Below, one piece after another: positions 8,463 through 15,734 of a stretch of 21,525 nucleotides of DNA. The notes beneath the pieces were generated by a model. That model was not told the origin of the DNA and searched no databases. It saw only the letters and a list, made by a program, of their open reading frames with translations. The translations under genes were made by a program, and so were the position numbers. Source of the stretch: Acidobacteriota bacterium (GTDB lineage: Bacteria; Acidobacteriota; Terriglobia; Terriglobales; Acidobacteriaceae); the NCBI GenBank assembly GCA_021793595.1, contig JAJYSL010000056.1, forward strand, positions 1 to 21,525, written 5' to 3'. Position 1 is the stretch's first letter. Every line of letters starts with the position of its first letter.

Positions 8463-8479
8463 CCGGCACGCTCAATGCA
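8463..8479 (+). promoter_or_regulatory. Sigma-54-like promoter of the flgF operon
   Basis: The sequence CCGGCACG-CTCA-ATGCA fits the sigma-54 consensus YTGGCACG-N4-TTGCW with two mismatches, and has the invariant GG (8465-8466) and GC (8477-8478) exactly 10 nt apart. Transcription would start near 8490, giving a leader of about 22 nt that still contains GGAGAA at 8495-8500, ahead of the GTG start of flgF at 8512. Rod/ring operons under sigma-54 are common in other phyla. Binding has not been shown here. Confidence 0.55.
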
Positions 8480-8511
8480 TGGAAATACAGCATTGGAGAA
8501 ATCAGGCAACT

Positions 8512-9246
8512 GTGGACAGCGGATACTATGCAGCTTTTACCGGATTGCTGGCGCGGCAACAGGCACTCGACACTGTCGCGAACAATCTTGCCAACACCAA
8601 TACCACCGGGTTTCGTGCCGAGCGGGAGTTTTTCAGCGACGCGTTGACGGGTCCGAACGCAATCGGCTCCCAGCTGAACACGGCGGTAAACGACTATGGC
8701 GTACTCGGGGGCAATCAGATCGATCTATCCCAGGGCCAGATGACCACCACGGGAAATCCGCTGGATCTGGCACTTGAAGGCCAGGGCTTTTTCGCCGTAT
8801 TGGATCAGCAGGGCACGATCCAATACACGCGCGATGGATCGTTCACGCGCTCGAATAAAGGTGTGCTGACCACCCGTCAGGGCGAACCGGTTCTCAACGC
8901 CAACGGAAAGCCCATCACCATTCCCAGCGGTCCGGTAACGATTGCCGGCGACGGCACGGTTTCGGTAAATGGCGGAGTGGCAGGCCAGATCGGTATTTTC
9001 ACATTTCCCAGTGGAACACCGCTGGTGCCGGAAGGCGTCAGTCGCTACCAGGCGCCCCCGAAGACGGCCAAGCTGACCACTGCGGCTGTGGTGCACCAGG
9101 GAAAGCTGGAAGGCTCCAACCAGAACGTGGTGCAGGCAACGCTGCAGTTGATCCTTATGCAGCGGCAGGCGGAAATGATGATGAAAGCGCTGTCTGTGTT
9201 CAGCAACAGTCTTGACCAGCAAGCCAGCCAGTTGCCGCGGGTTTGA
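8512..9246 (+). CDS. flgF: Flagellar proximal rod protein FlgF
   Basis: FlgF is one of the rod proteins that form the driveshaft through the periplasm. The N-terminus MDSGYYAAFTGLLARQQALD followed by VANNLANTNTTGFR is the conserved rod/hook helix. The middle holds the beta domain (GNPLDLALEGQGFFAV, TRDGSFTRSNKGVL), and the end (LEGSNQNVVQATLQLILMQR) is the matching C-terminal helix. I chose the GTG at 8512: the conserved family start MDSGYYAA begins exactly there, and GGAGAA lies 11 nt upstream. An in-frame ATG at 8479 would add 11 unconserved residues, has no ribosome site, and lies inside the predicted sigma-54 -12 element. It is the first gene of the flgF-G-A-H-I-J group. Confidence 0.93.
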   Translation: MDSGYYAAFTGLLARQQALDTVANNLANTNTTGFRAEREFFSDALTGPNAIGSQLNTAVNDYGVLGGNQIDLSQGQMTTTGNPLDLALEGQGFFAVLDQQGTIQYTRDGSFTRSNKGVLTTRQGEPVLNANGKPITIPSGPVTIAGDGTVSVNGGVAGQIGIFTFPSGTPLVPEGVSRYQAPPKTAKLTTAAVVHQGKLEGSNQNVVQATLQLILMQRQAEMMMKALSVFSNSLDQQASQLPRV

Positions 9247-9333
9247 TTCACGCCAACGCTGCCGGAATCTCGCAGGTTGCGACGATAGAAAGAAGAACGG
9301 CCAGAACAAAAGATTCAGTCAGGAGAATCCATC

Positions 9334-10122
9334 ATGATTCGCGCACTATACACAGCCGCCAGCGGGATGAGCGCCGAGCAGCTCAATCTGGATACGATCG
9401 CCAACAATCTGTCGAACTCGGGAACTGTGGGCTTTCGCAGCAAGCGGCTTCAGTTTCAGGACATGATCTATCAAAACCTGATTACTCCGGGAGCAGCACA
9501 AAGCGCGCAGACCGTTTCCGCCGGCCTGCAAGTCGGCCTGGGAACCCGCTCCACCGAAAGTGAAACGATCCTGACCCAGGGCGGCCTGAACCAGACCAAC
9601 AATCCGCTCGATCTCGCCATCCAGGGCAATGGATTTTTCCAGGTCCAGCTTCCGGACGGGACCATTGCCTATTCGCGTGCCGGCAACTTCCAGCTCAACA
9701 ACCAGGGGCAAATGGTGGATGTCAACGGGAACATGCTGCTGCCCGCAGTCACGATCCCCTCGAATGCCACCTCCGTAACGATCACGCAGTATGGCGTGGT
9801 GAATGCGACCCTTCCGGGGCAGGCCAATCCTTCGCAACTCGGTCAAATTCAGTTGGCGACATTTACCAATCCAGGCGGACTGAACAATGTCGGTTCCAAC
9901 CTGTTTCAGGCGACGCTGTCTTCGGGCCAGGCGGTGCTGGGCAATCCGGGAGATGCTACTGGTCTGGGAACCCTGCAACAGGGATATCTGGAAAATTCCA
10001 ACGTCGACGTGGTGCAGGAATTTGTCGCCATGATCATGGCGCAGCGGGCGTATGAAAGCAATGCCAAGGTAGCCACGGCCGCGGACAACATGTATCAGCA
10101 GGTGAACAACCTGGTTAGGTAA
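9334..10122 (+). CDS. flgG: Flagellar distal rod protein FlgG
   Basis: FlgG forms the distal rod, the straight shaft that passes through the L and P rings. The start MIRALYTAASGMSAEQLNLD with IANNLSNSGTVGFR is typical of FlgG, as are NNPLDLAIQGNGFFQV, YSRAGNFQLNNQGQ and the C-terminal LENSNVDVVQEFVAMIMAQR. Its 262 residues are the normal length. AGGAG at 9321-9325 lies 8 nt before the ATG. The 87-bp gap after flgF shows no convincing promoter, so it is probably co-transcribed with flgF. Confidence 0.97.
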   Translation: MIRALYTAASGMSAEQLNLDTIANNLSNSGTVGFRSKRLQFQDMIYQNLITPGAAQSAQTVSAGLQVGLGTRSTESETILTQGGLNQTNNPLDLAIQGNGFFQVQLPDGTIAYSRAGNFQLNNQGQMVDVNGNMLLPAVTIPSNATSVTITQYGVVNATLPGQANPSQLGQIQLATFTNPGGLNNVGSNLFQATLSSGQAVLGNPGDATGLGTLQQGYLENSNVDVVQEFVAMIMAQRAYESNAKVATAADNMYQQVNNLVR

Positions 10123-10175
10123 CGGCGGTCGCGATGGATGAAACGCAGGTTCACAGAGATTCGGTGAAAAGTTTC

Positions 10176-10817
10176 ATGATGTGGAGAAGACCCATTCTCG
10201 GTGTAGTGGTTGCGATGATGAGTGGATGCGGCTTCGCCCAAAGAGCTTGTTCCGCGCGCACTCCGCAGCAGGCATTGCCGTCCGGATGGACCGCCGCGGC
10301 CCATGAGTCGGCCTCATCCTCGTCCGCCAGCTTCTATCGACTGGTGCGCATCGTTGTCGATCCGGAATTGCATCGTCGCTGGGCGCTGATTGCAAATTGC
10401 ACGCATCCGGAACGGCCCTTGGACATTGTTGCCCTGTCTACCGGACACGCGGCCCATCCAACACTGACTACGGAACCCATTCCTTCGGCGCCGCGCATCC
10501 CCGGGGTAACTCAACCGGGGATCCAGACAGAAGTTGTGCGTCACCCAGCGATATCTTCGGCGCCAAGTGCCCCGGCTCCGACCGCTGTAATGGTTCCGAA
10601 GACATTCACGCCCGATCCATCGACAATAGCGCCGGTGATTCACGCCGGCGACCTTGTGCGACTTTGGAGTTCGGACTCAAACCTGCGACTGGAGATGGCC
10701 GTTGTCTCGCTGGAATATGGACGCGTGGGGCAGGTCGTCCACCTACGACGGCTTGGTCAGACCACACTGCTGGCAGGAGTCGTAGTTGGCAAGGACTCTG
10801 CGGAGCTAATCCCATGA
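10176..10817 (+). CDS. flgA: P-ring assembly chaperone FlgA
   Basis: FlgA is a periplasmic chaperone that helps FlgI assemble into the P ring. The C-terminal SAF-type domain is visible (residues about 154-213: VIHAGDLVRLW, AVVSLEYGRVGQVVHLRRLG, TLLAGVVVGKDSAELIP). The middle is Pro/Ser/Thr-rich and poorly conserved. I chose ATG 10176, which has GGTGA 8 nt upstream and gives a normal signal peptide (MMWRR, then a hydrophobic stretch to about residue 18). In-frame alternatives are ATG 10134 and GTG 10164, which would put extra polar residues ahead of it. The segment MSGC resembles a weak lipobox, so a lipoprotein is possible. It lies between flgG and flgH, and its stop overlaps the flgH ATG by 4 bp. 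Identification relies on the SAF domain and context. Confidence 0.8.
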   Translation: MMWRRPILGVVVAMMSGCGFAQRACSARTPQQALPSGWTAAAHESASSSSASFYRLVRIVVDPELHRRWALIANCTHPERPLDIVALSTGHAAHPTLTTEPIPSAPRIPGVTQPGIQTEVVRHPAISSAPSAPAPTAVMVPKTFTPDPSTIAPVIHAGDLVRLWSSDSNLRLEMAVVSLEYGRVGQVVHLRRLGQTTLLAGVVVGKDSAELIP

Positions 10818-11545
10818 ACACACGTCTGTTGTCCTGGGCGGTTTCGTCGGCAGCGAGATTTCTGCTGCTCGGAATCCTTGTCTTCCCGGTCGCATGGGGA
10901 AAAGATAAGAGAAAATCCCTGATCAAGCCGAATCCTGCCAGCGAGGACCTGGCGCAGTACATCGCGCAGGTGCGCAAGATGTATCCCGGGCAGATGAGCG
11001 ACGGTTCCACATGGAGCGCGACCGGAAAATTGACTTCGCTATCGACCGATGTCAAGGCGCTGAACCCGCATGATTTGATCTCGATCGTGATTTCGGAAAA
11101 CCTATCAGCCTCTACCGCCGGGACAGTGAAGAATTCGCGCGCTTCCACTGCCACCTCGCAATTGAAAGCATTGCTGGGAACCTTCTCGGCGTCTAGCGCG
11201 GCGAACAATGCGCTCTCTCAAAGTGCGGGCTCCAGTCTGAATGCCCAGGGGCAAAGCGTCACCGACTCCAGCTTGAACACCATCATCGGCGGAGAAGTGA
11301 TGGATGTGTTGCCGAACGGCATTTTAGTGATCGAAGCCGCCCGTCAGTTGGAGTTCAACCAGCAAACGGAAACGATTATTATGCGCGGTCTGGTGCGTCC
11401 GGAAGACGTCAGTCCGAGCAATCAGGTGCTTTCGACCGCCATCTCCGGTCTGCAGGTCCAGGTGGTGGGCAAGGGCATCATCAACGACTCCACCTATCGT
11501 GCCAACCCCCTGGTACGCCTGGTGCAACGCATTTTGATTCCTTGA
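10814..11545 (+). CDS. flgH: Flagellar L-ring protein FlgH, without a lipid-anchor cysteine
   Basis: FlgH builds the L ring in the outer membrane. Family features include HDLISIVISENLSASTAGTV, the Ser/Ala/Asn-rich region with LNTIIGGEVMDVLPNGILVIEA, the GLVRPEDVSPSNQVLSTAI segment and the end NPLVRLVQRILIP. The start ATG 10814 overlaps the flgA stop (ATGA). The frame stays open far upstream, but that part only shadows flgA. A signal peptide is present (hydrophobic about residues 13-28, likely cut near AWG at 27-29). In enteric bacteria FlgH is a lipoprotein; here there is no lipobox and no cysteine anywhere in the 243 residues, so anchoring must differ. Confidence 0.94.
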   Translation: MNTRLLSWAVSSAARFLLLGILVFPVAWGKDKRKSLIKPNPASEDLAQYIAQVRKMYPGQMSDGSTWSATGKLTSLSTDVKALNPHDLISIVISENLSASTAGTVKNSRASTATSQLKALLGTFSASSAANNALSQSAGSSLNAQGQSVTDSSLNTIIGGEVMDVLPNGILVIEAARQLEFNQQTETIIMRGLVRPEDVSPSNQVLSTAISGLQVQVVGKGIINDSTYRANPLVRLVQRILIP

Positions 11546-11563
11546 GATGGAAAGCTGCGAACT

Positions 11564-12841
11564 ATGAGTTCCCGCCGTCGCCCAATGAAGACCCGCCAGG
11601 TCTGCCGCTACCGGCTGAGCATCCCTCTATTGGGTTTTCTTTTCTTGTTCGAAGTTCATTGTGGCTTCGGGCAAGTGCCGGCGAGGACTTCCGCGACGGC
11701 CAGTCCCTTAACTGCGAGCCTGGAATCGTCGCCTCAGCCTCTCGCTACTGCAAAATCTTCGGCGACACCTCCAGCCGCCGCTCCGGCAAATGCGCCCGCC
11801 ACTCAGGTGGCACTGGTGAAAGCAATCAGCTCGGTGCAGGGAATTCGCGACAATCAACTGATCGGCTACGGCATTGTTGTCGGCCTGCAAAATTCCGGTG
11901 ACAGCCAGATGACCTATTTTCCTTTGCAGACGTTGCTCTCCACCCTGCAGCGTCTTGGCATCGTGGTGCCGTATCCGCTGACGACCATCATGGTGAAGAA
12001 CATGGCGGGCGTATTTGTCGAGGCCAGCTTGCCGCCGTTTGCCCAGCCGGGTTCGAAAATTGACGTCACTGTGTCGTCCACAGGAGATGCGCGCAGTTTG
12101 ACCGGAGGCATGCTCCTGATGTCGCCGCTCTACGGCGCGGATGGCGAAATCTACGCGGAAGCGCAGGGGCCGCTGGTCGTCGGCGGATATTCGATCGCTC
12201 AGAACGGCAATTCGAAACAGATGAATTTTCCGACCACCGCGCGTGTTCCCAATGGAGCGACGGTGGAGCGCGCCATCCCCATGGACCTGCTGCACCGCAA
12301 GACGCTGACGCTGCTGTTGAATGATGCGGATTTCGAAACGGCGACCCGTGTGGCGGCCACCATCAATCATTCTCTGGGCAGCCCGCGCGCACACGCCATC
12401 GACAGCCGCCGCATTGATTTGATGGTGGCCCCGGGACAGGATGTGCCGGAGTTGCTGGCCCGCGTTCAATCGCTCCCCGTAGAAGTATTTCCTCCCGCCC
12501 GCGTGGTGGTGAATGAGCGCACCGGGACCGTTGTGATTGGCGGGAATGTACGGCTGCAACCCGTTTCCATCCTGCATGGCGGGCTGCAGATTGACGTGGA
12601 ATCGCATTTTGATGTGTCGCAGCCCAATCCATTTGGGAGCGGGACAACACAGGTGGTGCAGCAGACGCAGGTGCAAGCGAACAATCTTCCGGTAAATCGG
12701 ATTGAGTTGAAGGAGGGTGCCACAGTGGACGATTTAGTACGAAGCCTGCAGTCGATCGGCGCGACCGCGACGGACGTGATTTCCATTTTGCAAGCCATGA
12801 AACAGGCGGGATCGCTCGAAGGCGATCTGGAGGTCATGTAG
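11564..12841 (+). CDS. flgI: Flagellar P-ring protein FlgI
   Basis: FlgI forms the P ring around the rod in the periplasm. The core begins about residue 82 with VALVKAISSVQGIRDNQLIG and YGIVVGLQNSGDS, followed by LPPFAQPGSKIDVTVSSTGDA, SLTGGMLLMSPLYGADG and the C-terminal ELKEGATVDDLVRSLQSIGA, all standard FlgI blocks. At 425 residues it exceeds the usual 365-370. The excess is a Ser/Ala/Pro-rich stretch (about 40-80) between a signal-peptide-like segment (hydrophobic about 19-30) and the core. ATG 11564 has GGAAAG 9 nt upstream; ATG 11585 is also possible. It follows flgH by 18 bp. Confidence 0.95.
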   Translation: MSSRRRPMKTRQVCRYRLSIPLLGFLFLFEVHCGFGQVPARTSATASPLTASLESSPQPLATAKSSATPPAAAPANAPATQVALVKAISSVQGIRDNQLIGYGIVVGLQNSGDSQMTYFPLQTLLSTLQRLGIVVPYPLTTIMVKNMAGVFVEASLPPFAQPGSKIDVTVSSTGDARSLTGGMLLMSPLYGADGEIYAEAQGPLVVGGYSIAQNGNSKQMNFPTTARVPNGATVERAIPMDLLHRKTLTLLLNDADFETATRVAATINHSLGSPRAHAIDSRRIDLMVAPGQDVPELLARVQSLPVEVFPPARVVVNERTGTVVIGGNVRLQPVSILHGGLQIDVESHFDVSQPNPFGSGTTQVVQQTQVQANNLPVNRIELKEGATVDDLVRSLQSIGATATDVISILQAMKQAGSLEGDLEVM

Positions 12842-12843
12842 GC

Positions 12844-13425
12844 ATGAACATTTCAAACTCCCCCCTGACACCGATTCCTCAGTCGACGTCGCATGCAGTC
12901 GCAAGCCCGCAACTCGTGAAAGCTGCCAATGCCTTTGAAGCCAATTTCTTAGGAGAACTCCTCAAGCCAATGCGTGAAGATCCGCTGTTCGGCACTGGCA
13001 GCGGCCTTGGCGGAGATAGTCTTGGCAGCGACGGTCCGAGCAGCGGCAGCATGGGAACCATCGGCAGTCTGGCTTCGGAGGCACTGGCGCAGGCCATCGT
13101 CAGACAGGGCGGGCTGGGGATTGCGAAGATGGTTCTGGCCCGGCTAGCGCCCGTGGACCAGGCTGCATCGCAAGCGGCGACAGCCCTGACCGGTCCAAAA
13201 TGTGGCGGTTGCGCGCCGGAGTTGGCGATGACGCCGGCGGCCGCAACTTCGATCGAGGCCAGCAGTGTGGCGAGGCTTGGGGAGGGAAACCTATCCTCTG
13301 CGACGGTACATGAGCCCGCAAAAAGTTCGGTAGACAAATTGGGACGTAAAGGGGCTTTCGTGGAAGCGCGGGACGGTTCCATGTCGGGCGAAATCCTTCG
13401 CCCCTTAGGCTTGCTGAAGAAATAA
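12844..13425 (+). CDS. flgJ: FlgJ-type rod-binding protein without muramidase domain
   Basis: Residues about 22-103 form the rod-binding domain found at the N-terminus of FlgJ: LVKAANAFEANFLGELLKPM, a Gly/Ser-rich loop, then LASEALAQAIVRQGGLGIAKMV. It acts as the rod cap or scaffold for rod assembly. The peptidoglycan hydrolase domain of enteric FlgJ is absent; instead there is a tail of about 90 residues with a CGGC motif (residues 120-123), no recognisable fold and a Lys-rich end. A hydrolase would have to come from another gene. GGAGG at 12829-12833 lies 10 nt before the ATG, inside the end of flgI. It is the last gene before a stem-loop terminator. Confidence 0.85.
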   Translation: MNISNSPLTPIPQSTSHAVASPQLVKAANAFEANFLGELLKPMREDPLFGTGSGLGGDSLGSDGPSSGSMGTIGSLASEALAQAIVRQGGLGIAKMVLARLAPVDQAASQAATALTGPKCGGCAPELAMTPAAATSIEASSVARLGEGNLSSATVHEPAKSSVDKLGRKGAFVEARDGSMSGEILRPLGLLKK

Positions 13426-13437
13426 TCGATTCGCGAG

Positions 13438-13496
13438 TGGAGAGAATTTCTAGGGAGACTCGGTTGGGGATTGGAAACGGATTCTCTCCAGTTTTT
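13438..13496 (+). terminator. Stem-loop terminator after flgJ
   Basis: TGGAGAGAAT (13438-13447) pairs perfectly with ATTCTCTCCA (13481-13490), and GTTTTT follows at 13491-13496. The 33-nt loop is long for an intrinsic terminator but could fold further. It lies between the flgJ stop and the sigma-28 promoter of flgM, a sensible place to isolate late genes from the preceding operon. Confidence 0.6.
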
Positions 13497-13510
13497 AAGG
13501 GCCGAAACGC

Positions 13511-13537
13511 TAAAGTCCGCAGCGGATCTGCCGATTT
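13511..13537 (+). promoter_or_regulatory. Sigma-28 (FliA) promoter of flgM
   Basis: TAAAGTCC at 13511-13518 and GCCGATTT at 13530-13537 are separated by exactly 11 nt. The FliA consensus is TAAAGTTT-N11-GCCGATAA, so 12 of 16 bases match with the correct spacer. Transcription would start about 13544, leaving a leader of only about 17 nt that holds GGAGG at 13548-13552. This promoter would place flgM, the FlgN-like gene, flgK and flgL under the sigma factor that FlgM inhibits. Confidence 0.8.
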
Positions 13538-13560
13538 GTTCAGTTGTGGAGGAATATGCA

Positions 13561-13857
13561 ATGAACCTGTCCGGAATTCTCAATGGTCTTCCCGACCTAC
13601 TTCGTTCGCAGCAGGCCGGCAATACGGCCCAGGCCACTTCGAGTGCGAACACTTCGTCCTCGCAGGTGATGGCGCCGAACGGCGGCAAAACGGATCAGGC
13701 GGATCTCAGCAGCACGGGTCTGGCGGCGGCGCAATCCGCATCCTCCGATGTGCGCATGGGAAAGGTGCAAAGCGTGCGCTCCGCGATGGATGCGGGGACG
13801 TATCAGGTGTCTGCCGGCGAGGTCGCCGACAAGGTGATGCAGAGCCTTCTGGGCTGA
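13561..13857 (+). CDS. flgM: Anti-sigma-28 factor FlgM
   Basis: FlgM binds and inhibits FliA until the hook is complete, then is exported. The 98-residue length is normal. The N-terminal half is Ser/Ala/Gln-rich and likely disordered. The C-terminal half has the sigma-binding signature: RMGKVQSVRSAMDAGTYQV (65-83) followed by SAGEVADKVMQSLLG. ATG 13561 has GGAGG 8 nt upstream. The frame is open further upstream to 13471, but that part lies in the promoter and terminator. It is first in the flgM-flgN-flgK-flgL unit and is preceded by its own sigma-28 promoter, giving the usual feedback loop. Confidence 0.9.
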   Translation: MNLSGILNGLPDLLRSQQAGNTAQATSSANTSSSQVMAPNGGKTDQADLSSTGLAAAQSASSDVRMGKVQSVRSAMDAGTYQVSAGEVADKVMQSLLG

Positions 13858-13926
13858 TGTGCAGCCGGGCGACAGCTTAGGTGACGGAGGCGTGAACGCT
13901 GGCCCCAGAGGAGGAAGCGAGCCATC

Positions 13927-14193
13927 ATGGAACGGTTGCAGCAGTTGATTGAAGATGCGGTGTCCGCACTGACCGCGCTCGATGCCTATGCCCTGGAAAA
14001 GATTCGGTCGGAGATACAGTGTCTCCCGGTCGCACAGCTCTCTGCGGCGGAAATGGCGCGAATTGAGGCTTCCCATCGTCTGCTGGCTGCCTTGTTGCAA
14101 GAGACAGCGCGCAACTTACGGCTATTTCGGGCCAGTTCGGTCTGCGGACAGCAGGATTCTGAGGCGGGCGTTTATGCGCTTCCGCCATTCTAG
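13927..14193 (+). CDS. Small helical protein, probably a FlgN-like export chaperone
   Basis: An 88-residue, mostly helical protein (MERLQQLIEDAVSALTALDA, LSAAEMARIEASHRLLAALL, ETARNLRLFRASS). No catalytic motif, signal peptide or membrane segment is seen. It sits between flgM and flgK, the position normally taken by flgN, whose product is the chaperone for the hook-junction proteins FlgK and FlgL. It is shorter than typical FlgN (about 140 residues), and sequence similarity alone would not settle it. AGAGGAGG at 13907-13914 lies 12 nt before the ATG. The FlgN role is inference from position, size and helical character. Confidence 0.55.
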   Translation: MERLQQLIEDAVSALTALDAYALEKIRSEIQCLPVAQLSAAEMARIEASHRLLAALLQETARNLRLFRASSVCGQQDSEAGVYALPPF

Positions 14194-14287
14194 ATGTCCC
14201 TGCGGCTTACGAGATTTGTAACGGAGCGCATGGAGCGCGGGTTGATTCAGGCAACGGTTGAAACCGCATTGCGAAAGGGCATAGACG

Positions 14288-15703
14288 ATGGCGACATTGA
14301 ATTCCGCATTGCAGCTGATGTCCGGAGCTCTTGCCGCAGACCAGTCTGCCCTCGACGTGACGGCGAACAATGTGGCCAACGCAAACACTCCCGGCTACAC
14401 CCGCGAAGTCCCAATCTTCCAGGCCAACGATTCGGTAATCATCAACAGTATCTCCTACGGTCAGGGCGTCCAGATGACGGCGCCCCAATCCCAGCGCAGC
14501 CTGGTGCTCGATGCCGCCCTCCAGCAGCAAACCCAGGCCCAACAGGCCAGCAACAGCGAGGCGACGGCGCTGACCCAGGTGGAAGACATCTTCAACCAGG
14601 TGACCACGTCGACCAGCAGTTCCGGCGTGAACAGTCTGGGTGACCAGGTCAACAATTTCTTCAATTCGCTCAGCCAGCTTGCCGCGACTCCGTCCAGCGT
14701 TACCCTGCGCGAAAGCGTGCTGACGGCGGCTGGCCAGATGACCTCGTCCTTCAACAGCGCAGCTTCGCAACTGAACCAGCAGACGGTTTCCTTGAACACG
14801 CAGGTGCAAGGCGTAGTGGACCAGATCAACCCGCTGCTTACGTCGATCGCGCAGTTGAATCAGCAAATCTCCAGTTCCAGCCCGACTGGCGATGCCGGCT
14901 CACTGGAGAATCAACGCCAATACGATCTGCAGCAGTTGTCGCAATACGTGGGTGTCAACGTTATTGCCAATGAAGATAACAGCCTGACGTTGACGACCAC
15001 CGGAGGGGCACTCTTGCTCTCGAAGAACCAGGCCTTCCAGCTAAACACCGGCAATGTTGGCGGTAATGTGGATGTTTTTACCAGTGCTCCCGGGGGAGCG
15101 ACCGACATTACTGGGGCGCAGGCGAGCGGCGGAGGGCAGCTTGCCGGACTGCTCACGACCAGAGACAAGGACATTCCCTCGGTGCTGGGTCAGATCAACA
15201 CGTTGGCCTCCGCCGTGGCCACCCAAATCAACTCCATTCAAACCAGCGGTACAGATTTGAATGGCATCGCCGGCCAACCCTTGTTCACCCTGTCCGCGCT
15301 CGATCCGGCCGCCACCGTTTCGGTGGCTCTGACGGACCCTTCGCGGATTGCGGCGTCCGCAACCGGCAATGGCTCCGGCGACAACACCAACCTGGAAGCC
15401 ATGATCAATGTTCGGAATCTGAGCAACGTCGGTGGCCAGACGCCTGCCAACTTTTATGCGTCTTTCATCTCTGTGCTGGGCAGCAAGGTCTCCGGTCTGA
15501 ATACTCAAACCCAGGCGCAGCAGGCATCGCTCGCTCAGGTGAAGTCCCAGGTGAGCGCCTTGTCCGGAGTTTCGTTGAATGAGGAAGCGGCCAACCTGCA
15601 GACCTACGAGCAGGCCTATCAATCCGCGTCCCAGGTGTTCAACATCGTCAATACTTTAATTACGAGCGCGTTGAATCTTGGGGTACAGACGGCGGTCCTA
15701 TAG
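14288..15703 (+). CDS. flgK: Hook-filament junction protein FlgK (HAP1)
   Basis: FlgK forms the first junction layer between hook and filament. The N-terminus has the shared axial-protein helix: MATLNSALQLMSGALAADQS followed by LDVTANNVANANTPGYTREV. The C-terminus ends with SGVSLNEEAANLQTYEQAYQ and SASQVFNIVNTLITSALNLG, diagnostic of FlgK. Long Gln/Ser-rich coiled-coil-like helices occupy about residues 75-240. Its 471 residues are within the family range. AAAGGG at 14274-14279 lies 8 nt before the ATG. The 94 bp after the flgN-like gene hold no gene I can support. Transcription is expected from the flgM promoter. Confidence 0.95.
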   Translation: MATLNSALQLMSGALAADQSALDVTANNVANANTPGYTREVPIFQANDSVIINSISYGQGVQMTAPQSQRSLVLDAALQQQTQAQQASNSEATALTQVEDIFNQVTTSTSSSGVNSLGDQVNNFFNSLSQLAATPSSVTLRESVLTAAGQMTSSFNSAASQLNQQTVSLNTQVQGVVDQINPLLTSIAQLNQQISSSSPTGDAGSLENQRQYDLQQLSQYVGVNVIANEDNSLTLTTTGGALLLSKNQAFQLNTGNVGGNVDVFTSAPGGATDITGAQASGGGQLAGLLTTRDKDIPSVLGQINTLASAVATQINSIQTSGTDLNGIAGQPLFTLSALDPAATVSVALTDPSRIAASATGNGSGDNTNLEAMINVRNLSNVGGQTPANFYASFISVLGSKVSGLNTQTQAQQASLAQVKSQVSALSGVSLNEEAANLQTYEQAYQSASQVFNIVNTLITSALNLGVQTAVL

Positions 15704-15734
15704 CGCGGCGCATGAGTCCCTTCACGAGGAAACC

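Noticed and set aside
10397..10813. N-terminal extension of flgH, open far upstream
   Set aside because: It overlaps flgA in another frame, while ATG 10814 gives a proper signal peptide and an ATGA junction.
14194..14287. Possible small gene between the FlgN-like gene and flgK
   Set aside because: The frame starting at 14194 runs on into flgK in the wrong frame, has no ribosome site and no recognisable product.
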